From contig CAWGRH010000003.1 of the NCBI GenBank assembly GCA_963824905.1, positions 186,001 through 250,000 on the forward strand: a stretch of 64,000 nucleotides of DNA, in the 5' to 3' direction. Below, piece by piece: positions 8,430-18,700 of this stretch. Within the stretch, counting starts at the first letter, position 1. Each line of letters opens with the position of its first letter. Source of the DNA: JAJPKK01 sp963824905. GTDB taxonomy: Bacteria > Pseudomonadota > Alphaproteobacteria > Rhizobiales > Xanthobacteraceae. The notes under the pieces are model-generated. The model was not told the DNA's origin, did not search any database, and saw nothing but the letters and a program-made list of their open reading frames with translations. A program made the translations under genes and the position numbers.

Positions 8430-9398
8430 GTGAGCACGCAGAACCTCCTGGTTGGCCTCGGCGCCGGCGCGGCAGCAGCCTTGCTGTTCGCGTCCGTGGC
8501 GTCGGGCTCGCTGCTCTCCCTCTTCCTGTTCTATCTCGCCCCGCTGCCGATCCTGATCGCGGCCCTCGGTTGGAGCCATCTGTCCGGCCTCATCGCCGCC
8601 GTCGTCGCATCCGTGTGCCTCGGGCTCGTGTTCGGGCCGCTGTTCTTCTTCGCTTTCCTGATCGGCATCGCGGTGCCGGCGTGGTGGCTCGGCTATCTGG
8701 CGATGTTGGCGCGGCCGGCTGCCGGCGGCGATGTCGAATGGTATCCGCCGGGGCGCCTCGTGCTGTGGGCGGCGGGGCTGGCGGCGGCCGTCGTCGCCAT
8801 TGCGCTGCTGCAGATCGGCAGCGACCTGGACACAATCCGCAACGGCCTCAAGGAGGCGCTCCAACGCTTGCTGCGGCTCGAGACCGGTGGCGCCCCCGAC
8901 GAGCCGCTCAACCTTCCCGGGATCTCCGAGCCCGAGCGTCTCATCGAGCTGCTCGCCATCATGCTGCCGCCGGTCGCGGCGGGATGCGGCGCCCTCACTC
9001 TCGTTCTCAACCTGTGGATCGCCGGGCGCGTCGTCGATCTCTCCGGCCGTCTCAAGCGGCCGTGGCCCGACATCCCCGGCATGACGTTTCCGCGCTCGGC
9101 GCCGGCTCTTCTCGGGCTCGCCATCGCTGCCGCCTTCGTGCCCGCGCTCGTCGGGCTTATCGCCACCCTGTTCGCGGGAACACTCTCGATCGCCTTCACT
9201 TTGCTCGGCCTCGCGGTCTTGCACGGGCTCACCCGCGGCGTGCCGGGCCGCACTGCGATCCTCGCGGGCGCCTATGCCGCCGTCGTCGTGCTCGGCTGGC
9301 CGGCGCTCGCCGCGGTGCTGCTCGCGATTGCCGACATGATGTTCGGATGGCGCGCGAAGGCCGCCGGGCGCGGTCCGCCGCCGATACCGCGGACGTGA
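8430..9398 (+). CDS. DUF2232 integral membrane protein
   Basis: A 322-residue hydrophobic protein with a GTG start. About eight membrane segments are visible, for example at residues 5-25, 28-48, 50-75, 108-130, 170-190 and several between 215 and 300. The segment LLPPVAAGCGALTLVLNLWIAGRVV resembles the DUF2232 (YybS-like) family. A gene of this type is commonly found between rpsR and rplI in Rhizobiales. The family is uncharacterised, so no reaction can be assigned. The hydrophobic profile and the conserved position make it a real gene. Confidence 0.88.
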   Translation: MSTQNLLVGLGAGAAAALLFASVASGSLLSLFLFYLAPLPILIAALGWSHLSGLIAAVVASVCLGLVFGPLFFFAFLIGIAVPAWWLGYLAMLARPAAGGDVEWYPPGRLVLWAAGLAAAVVAIALLQIGSDLDTIRNGLKEALQRLLRLETGGAPDEPLNLPGISEPERLIELLAIMLPPVAAGCGALTLVLNLWIAGRVVDLSGRLKRPWPDIPGMTFPRSAPALLGLAIAAAFVPALVGLIATLFAGTLSIAFTLLGLAVLHGLTRGVPGRTAILAGAYAAVVVLGWPALAAVLLAIADMMFGWRAKAAGRGPPPIPRT

Positions 9399-9455
9399 AA
9401 TCGATCGGACGGTTCAATCATCAAAGCTGCAACCATCAACACTGGAGTCGACGTC

Positions 9456-10064
9456 ATGGAAGTCATACTGCTGGAACGGATCGGCAAGCTCGGCCAGATG
9501 GGCGAGGTCGTCAAAGTCAAGGACGGGTTCGCCCGCAATTTCCTGCTGCCGCAGGGCAAGGCGCTGCGCGCGACCAAGGACAACCGCGCCAAATTCGAGA
9601 CGATGAAGACCCATCTCGAGGCGCGCAATCTCGAGCTCAAGAGCGAGGCACAGACGGTCGCGGAGAAGCTCGACGGCCAGAAGTTCGTGGTGATCCGGCA
9701 GGCTTCGGAAGCCGGCCATCTCTACGGCTCGGTGTCGCCGCGCGACCTCGTCGATATCCTCAAGGCTGGCGGCTTCGCCGTGTCGCGTGACCAGATCGCG
9801 CTCAATACGCCGATCAAGTCGATCGGGCTTCACAAGGTGCCGGTGGCGCTGCACCCGGAAATCGAAGTGACGGTCACCGTCACGGTCGCCCGCAGCGCCG
9901 ACGAGGCGGAGCGCATTTCCCGCGGCGAAGACGTTATCTCGCGACGCGAGGAGCGTGAGGAGGACAAGGCTGCAGCGGCGGCGCTCGCCGCCGAGACGTT
10001 CTTCGAGAATGAGGAAAACGCCGCCGAGGAGCCGACGGAAAAATCGGAGCCCGACGAGAAATAG
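9456..10064 (+). CDS. rplI: 50S ribosomal protein L9 with acidic tail
   Basis: Binds 23S rRNA at the base of the L1 stalk. It has 202 residues. The N-domain MEVILLERIGKLGQMGEVV and the connecting helix with VKVKDGFARNFLLPQGKA are diagnostic. The C-domain ends near residue 150 (HPEIEVTVTVTVARS). The last 50 residues are a Glu/Ala-rich tail longer than the E. coli protein. It is the last gene of the ribosomal operon and is followed directly by a strong hairpin. Confidence 0.97.
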   Translation: MEVILLERIGKLGQMGEVVKVKDGFARNFLLPQGKALRATKDNRAKFETMKTHLEARNLELKSEAQTVAEKLDGQKFVVIRQASEAGHLYGSVSPRDLVDILKAGGFAVSRDQIALNTPIKSIGLHKVPVALHPEIEVTVTVTVARSADEAERISRGEDVISRREEREEDKAAAAALAAETFFENEENAAEEPTEKSEPDEK

Positions 10065-10070
10065 CGAATT

Positions 10071-10114
10071 GCCGCTTCAGGCGAGACCTGAAGCGGCAGT
10101 CCTCTCTATTTTTC
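10071..10114. terminator. Rho-independent terminator after rplI, shared with the convergent gene
   Basis: A perfect 11-base stem (GCCGCTTCAGG with CCTGAAGCGGC, 10071-10081 and 10087-10097) and a five-base loop, followed by a pyrimidine stretch with five Ts. It starts seven bases after the rplI stop and lies just outside the stop of the minus-strand haem protein, so it can end transcription from both sides. Confidence 0.85.
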
Positions 10115-11017
10115 AGGAGCGCCCGCGGGATTCTCCGCAGCGGCGGCAGGCTTCTCCTCGGTGTCCGGAGCAGCAGTCGCGGGCTCCGGCGTACTGCCGG
10201 TCACGATCTCTGCGGCTGGCTCTCCGCTTTCCGCGGACGGCGGCGTAAGTCCCGCCTCGCCGTCGGTACGACGATGCGATTTGCCGGCTACCTGCTTCGG
10301 GACCTCGGCGGCGGTCTCCTGCGCGCCCGCACCCGATATGGCGTAATCGTGGACGCGCGCAGCGGAATCGGGTTGCGGCGCCGCCGGAGCAGCAACCTGT
10401 TGCACCTCGGGAGCCGCGATCTGTGGTGCGGCCGCCTGCGGTGCGGCCGGCGCCGCGGCGTGGGCCGGACGTGTATTGGGTTTGCCGGCCGGCTTCGTCC
10501 CCTCGCTCTCCGCTGCGGCTGGGTGCCCCTGCCGGGCGTTCGCCGGCACCGACGCCGGAGGACGGACCGCCGCCTCGCCTGCATCTGGCAGTTGGGGCGC
10601 CGGATGCGGCACGGGAACGTGCTCCTCGTTGGTGGCGGTACCCGCTGGCTTAGCCCGCGGCTTCTTCTCGCCGTCGCTCGATACGTCGCCGCGATGCTTG
10701 CCGTCCGGCAATCTCGCGTCCTCGGCGGTCGGCGAGGTGGTCGCGACCGGGCGCGCCGCCGCAAATCCCATGACGTATTTGGCGAGCGACCCCGCGGTCT
10801 CCTGCTTGGTCGTGTAATGGGCCCGCAGAAAGCCGGTCAGCGAGCCGGTATTGTACTTCTTGCCTAGCCCATCGGGTGAGCGGTGGCAGGCCGAACAATC
10901 GGACGCGAACAGCTGGGCCGGCGTCTTCCCGGCGGTGAAATCCTGGGCGAGCCCAGTCCCGGCCGTCAGGGCGAGCGCGGGAACCGCAGCTAAGCATTTG
11001 ATAATTATGTTGTTCAC
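10106..11017 (-). CDS. Secreted c-type haem protein with Pro/Ala-rich tail
   Basis: Starts at GTG 11017, with a signal peptide ending near residue 24 (LALTAGTGLAQD). One CxxCH haem site, DCSACHRSPDGLG, lies near residues 40-52. The small domain after it (residues 50-90) resembles the helix around a class I cytochrome haem. From about residue 95 to the end the protein is low complexity, rich in Pro, Ala and Glu, with no fold I recognise. The ordered part is therefore only about 70 residues. It could anchor or present a haem domain in the periplasm. The electron partner is unknown. Confidence 0.7.
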   Translation of the reverse strand: MNNIIIKCLAAVPALALTAGTGLAQDFTAGKTPAQLFASDCSACHRSPDGLGKKYNTGSLTGFLRAHYTTKQETAGSLAKYVMGFAAARPVATTSPTAEDARLPDGKHRGDVSSDGEKKPRAKPAGTATNEEHVPVPHPAPQLPDAGEAAVRPPASVPANARQGHPAAAESEGTKPAGKPNTRPAHAAAPAAPQAAAPQIAAPEVQQVAAPAAPQPDSAARVHDYAISGAGAQETAAEVPKQVAGKSHRRTDGEAGLTPPSAESGEPAAEIVTGSTPEPATAAPDTEEKPAAAAENPAGAPEK

Positions 11018-11247
11018 GCTTTGCGACCCCTCTCTGTACGCCGCCCCAAGCGGCGATTTCAGCCCGTTTGACGGGCGTTACAGTCCCCCGAAACGCGGCC
11101 GGCGAACCGGCACGGCAACGATGTTCATCCCCGCATGGCAGAAATTTGATTTCGAACCTTAAACCTATTGCGCGCAATATGCGTTGTTCCCCTGCTTGCG
11201 GTTACGGGCGGACCCCAGGGATGCGGTTTTAGTCGTCGAGGTCGACT

Positions 11248-12495
11248 ATGGACCGGTTGTTGCGTGGAGCGCTGGCTCATGTCCGGCGTGGCAATCTTAG
11301 GGTAACCAGCGCCAAAGGTGCGGTGATGCTGTTTGGCGACGGCACCGGCCCGCCGATCTCGGTACGTTTCACGTCCAAGGCGGCGCAATGGAGGGCCCTG
11401 CTCGATCCCGAGCTCCGGTTCGGCGAGGCCTATATGGACGGTACCTTCGTGGTCGAGGAGGGCTCGATCGTGGATTTCCTCGCCCTCGTTGCGCGCGAGG
11501 AGGCCGCCGCCCCCCCTTGGGCCGAGCCGCTTGCGGTGATGCGACGCCTCTGGCGGCGGCTCTGCCAGCTCAATTGGCGCACCCATTCGCGGAGCAACGT
11601 CGCCCACCACTACGATCTCGACCACCGGCTTTACTCGCTGTTCCTCGATTCCGACCGGCAGTACAGCTGCGGCTATTTCGAGGCACCCGGTGAGTCCCTC
11701 GACGACGCCCAGCTCGCCAAGAAACGGCATCTGGCGGCCAAGCTTCTCGTCCGCCCCGGGGACCGGGTTCTCGACATCGGCTCCGGGTGGGGGGGCCTTG
11801 CACTCTATCTCGCCGAGTTCTGCCGGGCGCGGGTGGAAGGGATCACCCTGTCGAGCGAGCAGCTCGAGGCGGCGCGGGCACGGGCCGGCGAAGGCGGGCT
11901 TGCACGCGACGTCGACTTCACGCTCACCGACTACCGGGATGTCGAGGGCCCGTTCGACCGCATCGTCTCGGTCGGCATGTTCGAGCACGTCGGCGTCGGA
12001 TTCTACGACGCCTTCTTCCGCAAATGTGCGGGTCTGCTCGCGCAAGGCGGCGTGATGGTGCTGCATTCGATCGGGCGCTCGGGTCCCGTCAGTGCCACCA
12101 ACCCGTGGATACGCAAATACATCTTCCCCGGCGGCTACATCCCGGCGCTGTCCGAGGTGCTGCCAGCCATCGAGCGCGCGGGGCTCGTCGTCACCGACCT
12201 CGAGGTGCTCCGCCTTCATTATGCGCAGACCCTCGCCGCCTGGCGCGAGCGCTTCCTCGCCCATCGCGACGACGTGAAGCGCATCTACGACGCCCGGTTC
12301 GTCCGAATGTGGGAGTTCTATCTCGCGTGCTCGGAGGTGGGCTTCCGCTATTTCGGCCTGATGGTATTCCAGGTCCAGCTGGCGCGCCGGCAGGACGCGG
12401 TTCCGCTTACCCGCGACTACCTCGCGGAGGCGGAAGGCCGGCTGCGCGCGCTCGACTGCGCCGACCGCACGCGCCTGCGACTCGCCGGCGAATGA
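11248..12495 (+). CDS. cfa: Cyclopropane-fatty-acyl-phospholipid synthase
   Basis: Transfers a methylene group from SAM to unsaturated phospholipid acyl chains at the inner membrane, a stationary-phase or acid stress modification. It has 415 residues. The SAM-binding motif VLDIGSGWGGLALYLAEF lies near residue 172, followed by GITLSSEQ, VSVGMFEHVG and the C-terminal RMWEFYLACSEVGFR segment, all typical of the CFA family. The N-terminal lipid-binding half (PELRFGEAYMDG) is intact. It lies alone between the haem protein and dnaB. Confidence 0.95.
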   Translation: MDRLLRGALAHVRRGNLRVTSAKGAVMLFGDGTGPPISVRFTSKAAQWRALLDPELRFGEAYMDGTFVVEEGSIVDFLALVAREEAAAPPWAEPLAVMRRLWRRLCQLNWRTHSRSNVAHHYDLDHRLYSLFLDSDRQYSCGYFEAPGESLDDAQLAKKRHLAAKLLVRPGDRVLDIGSGWGGLALYLAEFCRARVEGITLSSEQLEAARARAGEGGLARDVDFTLTDYRDVEGPFDRIVSVGMFEHVGVGFYDAFFRKCAGLLAQGGVMVLHSIGRSGPVSATNPWIRKYIFPGGYIPALSEVLPAIERAGLVVTDLEVLRLHYAQTLAAWRERFLAHRDDVKRIYDARFVRMWEFYLACSEVGFRYFGLMVFQVQLARRQDAVPLTRDYLAEAEGRLRALDCADRTRLRLAGE

Positions 12496-12853
12496 GGGTC
12501 GCGCAACTGAGCCTGGGGCGCATTGAAGCCCGTATTCTCGCGTGCGCAACGCATCGATGTCACAGTCAAGACTCCGCGACGACGCGGTCGACAAAAATAA
12601 ATCTTGCCCTGGTGATCATGGTGATAAGGAGGAAAATGCGACGCGGCGATTCCCAATCTCATGCTCGCAGTCTATTGCAGAGATCGGGAGCGGCGTCGAC
12701 CAAGTCGAGGCGGATAGCGTTAAAGTCAATGTGCCCGGCATCGAGGCGAAGCGCGCCACGGCGATCGTGGCGAGGTCTCGAAGCCAGGAATGTCGCTTGG
12801 GCTTTCCGAGCTCGTTGAGTGGCGTAGAAAAAGCAAAATAGAAACGGGACGTC
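12496..12853. other. 358-base gap between cfa and dnaB, with a possible tiny ORF
   Basis: No known gene is recognised. The strongest feature is an AAGGAGG Shine-Dalgarno sequence five bases before an ATG at 12636, which opens a 60-codon Arg/Ser-rich frame ending at 12818. Two other overlapping frames (plus-strand 12542-12841, minus-strand 12616-12879) are also open, so coding is unproven. The region may hold the dnaB promoter. Confidence 0.4.
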
Positions 12854-14347
<1,494 letters not shown>

Positions 14348-14473
14348 CGCCCCGCAGCAAGCCACTGATTCGGTGAGGTGTTTGCTGCGCGCCGACACGT
14401 CCGCAGATGATCGCTTATGCAGCCCAATTCAGAAGGAGCTTCAGGTCGATGTGATTGGATTGGAGAAATGAAC

Positions 14474-14959
14474 ATGAAAATCTATACGGCAGGCCCGCTC
14501 GGCTTTTCGGAAGCAGGAAGGGCGTTTCATGAAAGCATTATCCTCCCGGCTCTCCGAAGCTGCGGACACGATCCGCTCGATCCCTGGACGTTGACCCCTC
14601 AGGCAAAGATCGACGCCGTGAAAGCCCTTCCTTATGGAAGCGAAAAGCGCGACGCATGGCGCAAACTCAACGAGGAGATGGGAGGCAACAACCGGGCCGC
14701 CATCGACCGGTGCGACATGGTATTCGTCGTGCTCGATGGCACGGATGTCGATAGCGGCAGTGCGGCCGAAGTTGGCTACGCCTTCGCTAAGGGGAAGCCG
14801 ATTCTCGGCTACCGAGGCGACTTCCGCCTGTCCGCGGATAATGAAGGTTCCACGGTCAATCTTCAGGTCGAGTACTTCATCCGGCAAAGCGGCGGCGATA
14901 TCATCACAGAGATCGCCGACCTCGAAAACTCGTTGAAAAAGATCGCCGATCGGCCTTAG
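14474..14959 (+). CDS. Nucleoside 2-deoxyribosyltransferase family protein
   Basis: A 161-residue protein of the PF05014 family, which exchanges bases on deoxyribonucleosides or hydrolyses nucleotide N-glycosidic bonds. The start MKIYTAGPLGFSEAG is chosen because GGAG lies eight bases before it. A nearer ATG at 14468 has poor spacing. The core signature SGSAAEVGYAFAKGKPILGY (residues 96-115) carries the catalytic Glu. CDMVFVVLDGTDVD precedes it. It sits between dnaB and alr, a place usually without this gene, and may act in nucleotide salvage or clean-up. Confidence 0.85.
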   Translation: MKIYTAGPLGFSEAGRAFHESIILPALRSCGHDPLDPWTLTPQAKIDAVKALPYGSEKRDAWRKLNEEMGGNNRAAIDRCDMVFVVLDGTDVDSGSAAEVGYAFAKGKPILGYRGDFRLSADNEGSTVNLQVEYFIRQSGGDIITEIADLENSLKKIADRP

Positions 14960-15183
14960 CACAATCGAAATTAGAAGCGTCCTTCCCAGATCGGTGCGAG
15001 TGCCGGCTGCCTGCGGCAGGGATTTAGCGCAGGCCATCCTGGGATGACAAGAATAGCCTGTCCCGACAAGATGTTGGCCGCCACGGCTGATTCCGGTCCG
15101 CAACTGGGCCGGTTGCCCCGGTGCCGCATTGTGCGCACAAAACGCCGCAATCCGGTTTATACAAGGGGAGCGCCGAGGCAGAA

Positions 15184-16386
15184 GTGGGGACTGAGATCTT
15201 GCTGACCAAGACGCCGACCGACACCGTGGCAGCGGCCGCGCCGCAACCGATCATCGGGGGACCGCCGGAGCTCGAAACGGGCGGCGTGCTCACCGTCGAC
15301 CTCGCCGCGGTCGCGATGAACTGGCGCGCGCTGATGCAGCGCTCGGTACCCGCAGACTGCGCCGCGGTGGTCAAGGCCGATGCCTATGGCTGCGGCCTCG
15401 AGCCGGTCGCCGTCGAGCTTGCGAGAGCCGGCTGCCGCACCTTCTTCGTCGCCAATCTCGCCGAGGCGCGCCGGCTGCGTGCGGTCGCCCCGGAGGCGGT
15501 GATCTACGTGCTCAACGGGATCGCGCCCGGGAGTGCCGAGCTTTTCGCCCCCATCGACGCGAAGCCGGTGATCGGCAACATCGCCGAGTTCGTCGAATGG
15601 GACGCCTTCCGCCGCGCGAGCGGATGGCAGGGCGGCGCGGCGCTCCATTTCGACACCGGGATGAACCGGCTCGGCCTCTCGGTCGATGAGGCGCCGGCGC
15701 TCTCGGCCAGGGTAAAGGCGCCGGACCACGGCATCTCGCTCGTCATGAGCCACCTCGCCTGCGCCGACACCAGGGAGCATCCCCTCAACAACAGCCAGAT
15801 CGAGGCGTTTCGGCAGCTGCGCTACATGTTCCGCGGCGTCACCGCTTCGCTCGCCAATTCCTCCGGCATCTTCCTCGGCCCCGCGGCCCAGTGCGACATG
15901 GTGCGGCCGGGCGCGGCACTGTTCGGCATCAATCCGACCCCGGGCGCGCAGAACCTGATGGAGCCGACCGTCACCCTCAAGGGCCGCGTCGTCCAGATCC
16001 GGCCGGTCGAGCGCGGCGGGTCCGTCGGCTACGGCGCGACCTGGACCGCAGCACGGTCGTCCCGCGTCGCCATCGTCTCGGTCGGCTATGGTGACGGCTA
16101 TTTCCGAATTACCGGCAATGTCCCGGCCGCCGGTAAGAAGGGAACGCCGATCGCCGCCCAGGCCGTTGTTGCCAACAAGCGCTGCCCGCTGATCGGCCGC
16201 ATCTCCATGGACCTCATCGCGCTCGACATCACCGCCGTGACCGAAGGCGCGGTCCGCCGCGGCGATTTCGCCACCCTGATCGGCGACGGCATCTCGGTCG
16301 ATGAGTTCGCGACCTGGTGCGGCACCATCGGCTACGAGGTGCTCACCAATTTCGGTCACCGTTACCACCGGGTCTGGCTGCGCTAA
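15184..16386 (+). CDS. alr: Alanine racemase
   Basis: A PLP enzyme that makes D-alanine for peptidoglycan. The PLP lysine is in AAVVKADAYGCGLEPV, and the partner tyrosine motif SVGYGDGYFR is present. The C-terminal CPLIGRISMDLIALD and YEVLTNFGHRY are characteristic. The start is uncertain: the frame is open from GTG 15121 but its first 20 codons look non-coding. GTG 15184 lies 13 bases after AAGGGGAG, and TTG 15199 is another option. The N-terminal 35 residues before the barrel are a low-complexity stretch. It precedes radA. Confidence 0.93.
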   Translation: MGTEILLTKTPTDTVAAAAPQPIIGGPPELETGGVLTVDLAAVAMNWRALMQRSVPADCAAVVKADAYGCGLEPVAVELARAGCRTFFVANLAEARRLRAVAPEAVIYVLNGIAPGSAELFAPIDAKPVIGNIAEFVEWDAFRRASGWQGGAALHFDTGMNRLGLSVDEAPALSARVKAPDHGISLVMSHLACADTREHPLNNSQIEAFRQLRYMFRGVTASLANSSGIFLGPAAQCDMVRPGAALFGINPTPGAQNLMEPTVTLKGRVVQIRPVERGGSVGYGATWTAARSSRVAIVSVGYGDGYFRITGNVPAAGKKGTPIAAQAVVANKRCPLIGRISMDLIALDITAVTEGAVRRGDFATLIGDGISVDEFATWCGTIGYEVLTNFGHRYHRVWLR

Positions 16387-16424
16387 AATCCCCGCGAATC
16401 AGTCGGACCTCGTCCTAGAGTAAC

Positions 16425-16538
16425 GACCTCATCCTGAGGGGCCCGCGAAGCGGGCGTCTCGAAGGATGGCCACTGGCCGCAGCGTGTTGGGCCATCCTTC
16501 GAGACGCCGTGCCGTGCACGGCTCCTCAGGATGAGGTC
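16425..16538. repeat. Long inverted repeat, family 2
   Basis: A 114-base palindrome between alr and radA. The outer arms are GACCTCATCCTGAGG and CCTCAGGATGAGGTC. The inner arms are GTCTCGAAGGATGGCC and GGCCATCCTTCGAGAC. Each half has its own small hairpin between the arms (GCCCGCGAAGCGGGC; GCCGTGCCGTGCACGGC). This form is widespread in Bradyrhizobium-type genomes. It may terminate or attenuate alr transcription. Confidence 0.85.
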
Positions 16539-16568
16539 AGCATTTCCGCGGTCCGCCGGAAACAGCTG

Positions 16569-17981
16569 ATGGCACGCCGCCCGCTGACCTTCGTGTGCCA
16601 GAACTGCGGCGCGGTCTATGGCCGCTGGCAGGGCAAGTGCAAGTCCTGCGGCGAGTGGAACACGATCTCTGAGGAGGGCGGCGGCGCCGCCACGCCTGCC
16701 GCCGGGCCGGGGCGCCCGGCGCGCAAGGGGCGGCCGTTCGCACTCCAACCGCTCGCGGGCGAAACCGATGATGCGCCGCGCACCGCGTCCGGCATGGCCG
16801 AGCTCGACCGCGTCACCGGCGGCGGCTTCGTGCGAGGATCGGTGCTGCTCGTCGGCGGCGATCCCGGCATCGGCAAGTCGACGCTGCTGATCCAGGCCGC
16901 AGCGGCGATCGCGCGCGCCGGCCACCGCGCCGTCTACATCTCCGGCGAGGAAGCGGTCGCGCAGGTGCGGCTGCGCGCCGAGCAACTCGGCCTTGCCGCC
17001 GCCGCCGTCGAGCTTGCCGCCGAAACCGCAGTCGAGGACATCGTCGCCACGCTCTCCGAGGGCAAGACGCCGCGGCTCGTCGTGGTCGATTCTATCCAGA
17101 CCATGTGGACCGACGCCGTCGAATCATCTCCCGGCACGGTGAGCCAGGTGCGCGGCGCGGCCCAGGTGCTGATTCGTTTCGCCAAACGTTCCGGCGCGGC
17201 GGTCATCCTGGTCGGCCATGTCACCAAGGACGGCCAGATCGCGGGGCCGCGCGTCGTCGAGCACATGGTCGACGCCGTGCTCTCGTTCGAGGGCGAAGGC
17301 GCCCATCTCTTCCGCATCCTGCGGGCGGTGAAGAACCGGTTCGGGCCGACCGACGAGATCGGCGTGTTCGAGATGACCGGCGGCGGCTTGCGCGAGGTCG
17401 CCAATCCCTCCGCCCTGTTCTTGTCCGAGCGCGACCTCGGCGCTCCGGGGACCGCCGTGTTCGCCGGCATCGAAGGCACCCGGCCGGTGCTCGTCGAAAT
17501 ACAGGCGCTGGTCGCACCGACGACGCTCGGTACGCCCCGACGCGCGGTGGTCGGCTGGGACCAGAATCGCCTCGCCATGGTGCTCGCCGTGCTGGAAGCC
17601 CATTGCGGGGTGCGGCTGTCCGGCCATGACGTCTACCTCAACGTCGCCGGCGGGCTGCGCATTCAGGAGCCCGCCGCCGACCTTGCCGCGGCTGCGGCCC
17701 TGGTCTCGTCGCTCGCCGGTGCGGCCCTGCCCTCCGATGCGGTCTATTTCGGCGAGATTTCGCTTTCGGGCATGGTACGGCCGGTCGCCCAGGCGGCGGC
17801 GCGGCTCAAGGAGGCCCAGAAGCTCGGCTTTGCCCGTGCCTTCGTCCCGGAAATGATTCGCGGGGAGGCCGGCGATGTCGGATTGGCGCTGACCACGCTC
17901 GGCCCGCTCGTCGACCTCGTCGCCAATATCGCACCGGAGGGGCGCGGACGACGGCGGGCCGGCAGCGAACGCCCGTCGTAG
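16569..17981 (+). CDS. radA: DNA repair protein RadA
   Basis: A RecA-like branch-migration ATPase of recombination. It has 470 residues from MARRPLTFVCQNCG; the upstream open part lies in a repeat and is excluded. A zinc finger C-x2-C...C-x2-C spans residues 10-30 (CQNCG...CKSCGEW). Walker A GGDPGIGKSTLLIQ is near residue 97. The RadA-specific KNRFGPTDEIGVFEM lies near residue 257. The C-terminal Lon-like domain contains DVYLNVAGGLRI. It is followed by cvpA and purF. Confidence 0.96.
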   Translation: MARRPLTFVCQNCGAVYGRWQGKCKSCGEWNTISEEGGGAATPAAGPGRPARKGRPFALQPLAGETDDAPRTASGMAELDRVTGGGFVRGSVLLVGGDPGIGKSTLLIQAAAAIARAGHRAVYISGEEAVAQVRLRAEQLGLAAAAVELAAETAVEDIVATLSEGKTPRLVVVDSIQTMWTDAVESSPGTVSQVRGAAQVLIRFAKRSGAAVILVGHVTKDGQIAGPRVVEHMVDAVLSFEGEGAHLFRILRAVKNRFGPTDEIGVFEMTGGGLREVANPSALFLSERDLGAPGTAVFAGIEGTRPVLVEIQALVAPTTLGTPRRAVVGWDQNRLAMVLAVLEAHCGVRLSGHDVYLNVAGGLRIQEPAADLAAAAALVSSLAGAALPSDAVYFGEISLSGMVRPVAQAAARLKEAQKLGFARAFVPEMIRGEAGDVGLALTTLGPLVDLVANIAPEGRGRRRAGSERPS

Positions 17982-18131
17982 CGCGACATCAATCGGTCGC
18001 CGGCCCCTAACCGATCGTCGCGGCATATTCCACAGTCCGGGGTGACGGCGGGAGTTGCGCCCGCTATACACGAGCGCTCGCGGTTTGAACCCACCGGGCG
18101 CCCAGCGCTCCGCCCCCGACGAAGGCGCCGA

Positions 18132-18674
18132 ATGTATCTCGACCTCTTCCTCATCGCCGTCATGCTGATTTCCGGACTGCTCGCGATGGTACGCGGGCTG
18201 ATCCGCGAGGTGCTCTCGATCGCCGGCTGGGGCGCCGCCGCGGTTGCGGGGCTGTTGGCCTTCACGAAGCTCCTGCCGGTCACGAAGCAGTACATCACCA
18301 ACGACTACGTGGCCGCCGGGGTCACCATCGGAGGCGCCTTCTTCCTCACCCTGATCGTCGTGTCGATCATCACGGTCAAGATTTCCGACACCGTGCTCGA
18401 CAGCCGGATCGGAGCGCTGGACCGCACGCTGGGCTTCCTGTTCGGGCTCGCCCGCGGCCTGATCATCGTCGTCGTCGCCTTCATCTTCTTCGACTGGCTG
18501 GTGCCGGCGAAATCGCAGCCCGACATGATCCGCAACGCCCGGTCGCGGATCGTGCTGCAAAACACCGGGGAATGGCTCAAGGGCCTGTTGCCGGAAGACC
18601 CCGAGAACACCATCTTGAAGAAGCTGAAGAAACCGAAGCCCGGCGAGGAGGATGCGCCGGAGGAAAACAAGTAG
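18132..18674 (+). CDS. cvpA: CvpA family inner-membrane protein
   Basis: A 180-residue protein starting MYLDLFLIAVMLISGLLAM, with GAAGGCG upstream. Four membrane segments are visible (residues 3-22, 30-47, 62-84, 100-122). The conserved RGLIREVLSIAGW follows the first. It is the usual upstream neighbour of purF. The family is linked to colicin V production and envelope stress resistance, and its exact role is unsettled. The C-terminal 50 residues are charged and cytosolic (KKLKKPKPGEEDAPEENK). Confidence 0.92.
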   Translation: MYLDLFLIAVMLISGLLAMVRGLIREVLSIAGWGAAAVAGLLAFTKLLPVTKQYITNDYVAAGVTIGGAFFLTLIVVSIITVKISDTVLDSRIGALDRTLGFLFGLARGLIIVVVAFIFFDWLVPAKSQPDMIRNARSRIVLQNTGEWLKGLLPEDPENTILKKLKKPKPGEEDAPEENK

Positions 18675-18700
18675 ACGGCCGGGGCCGAGGATTGGCCCGT

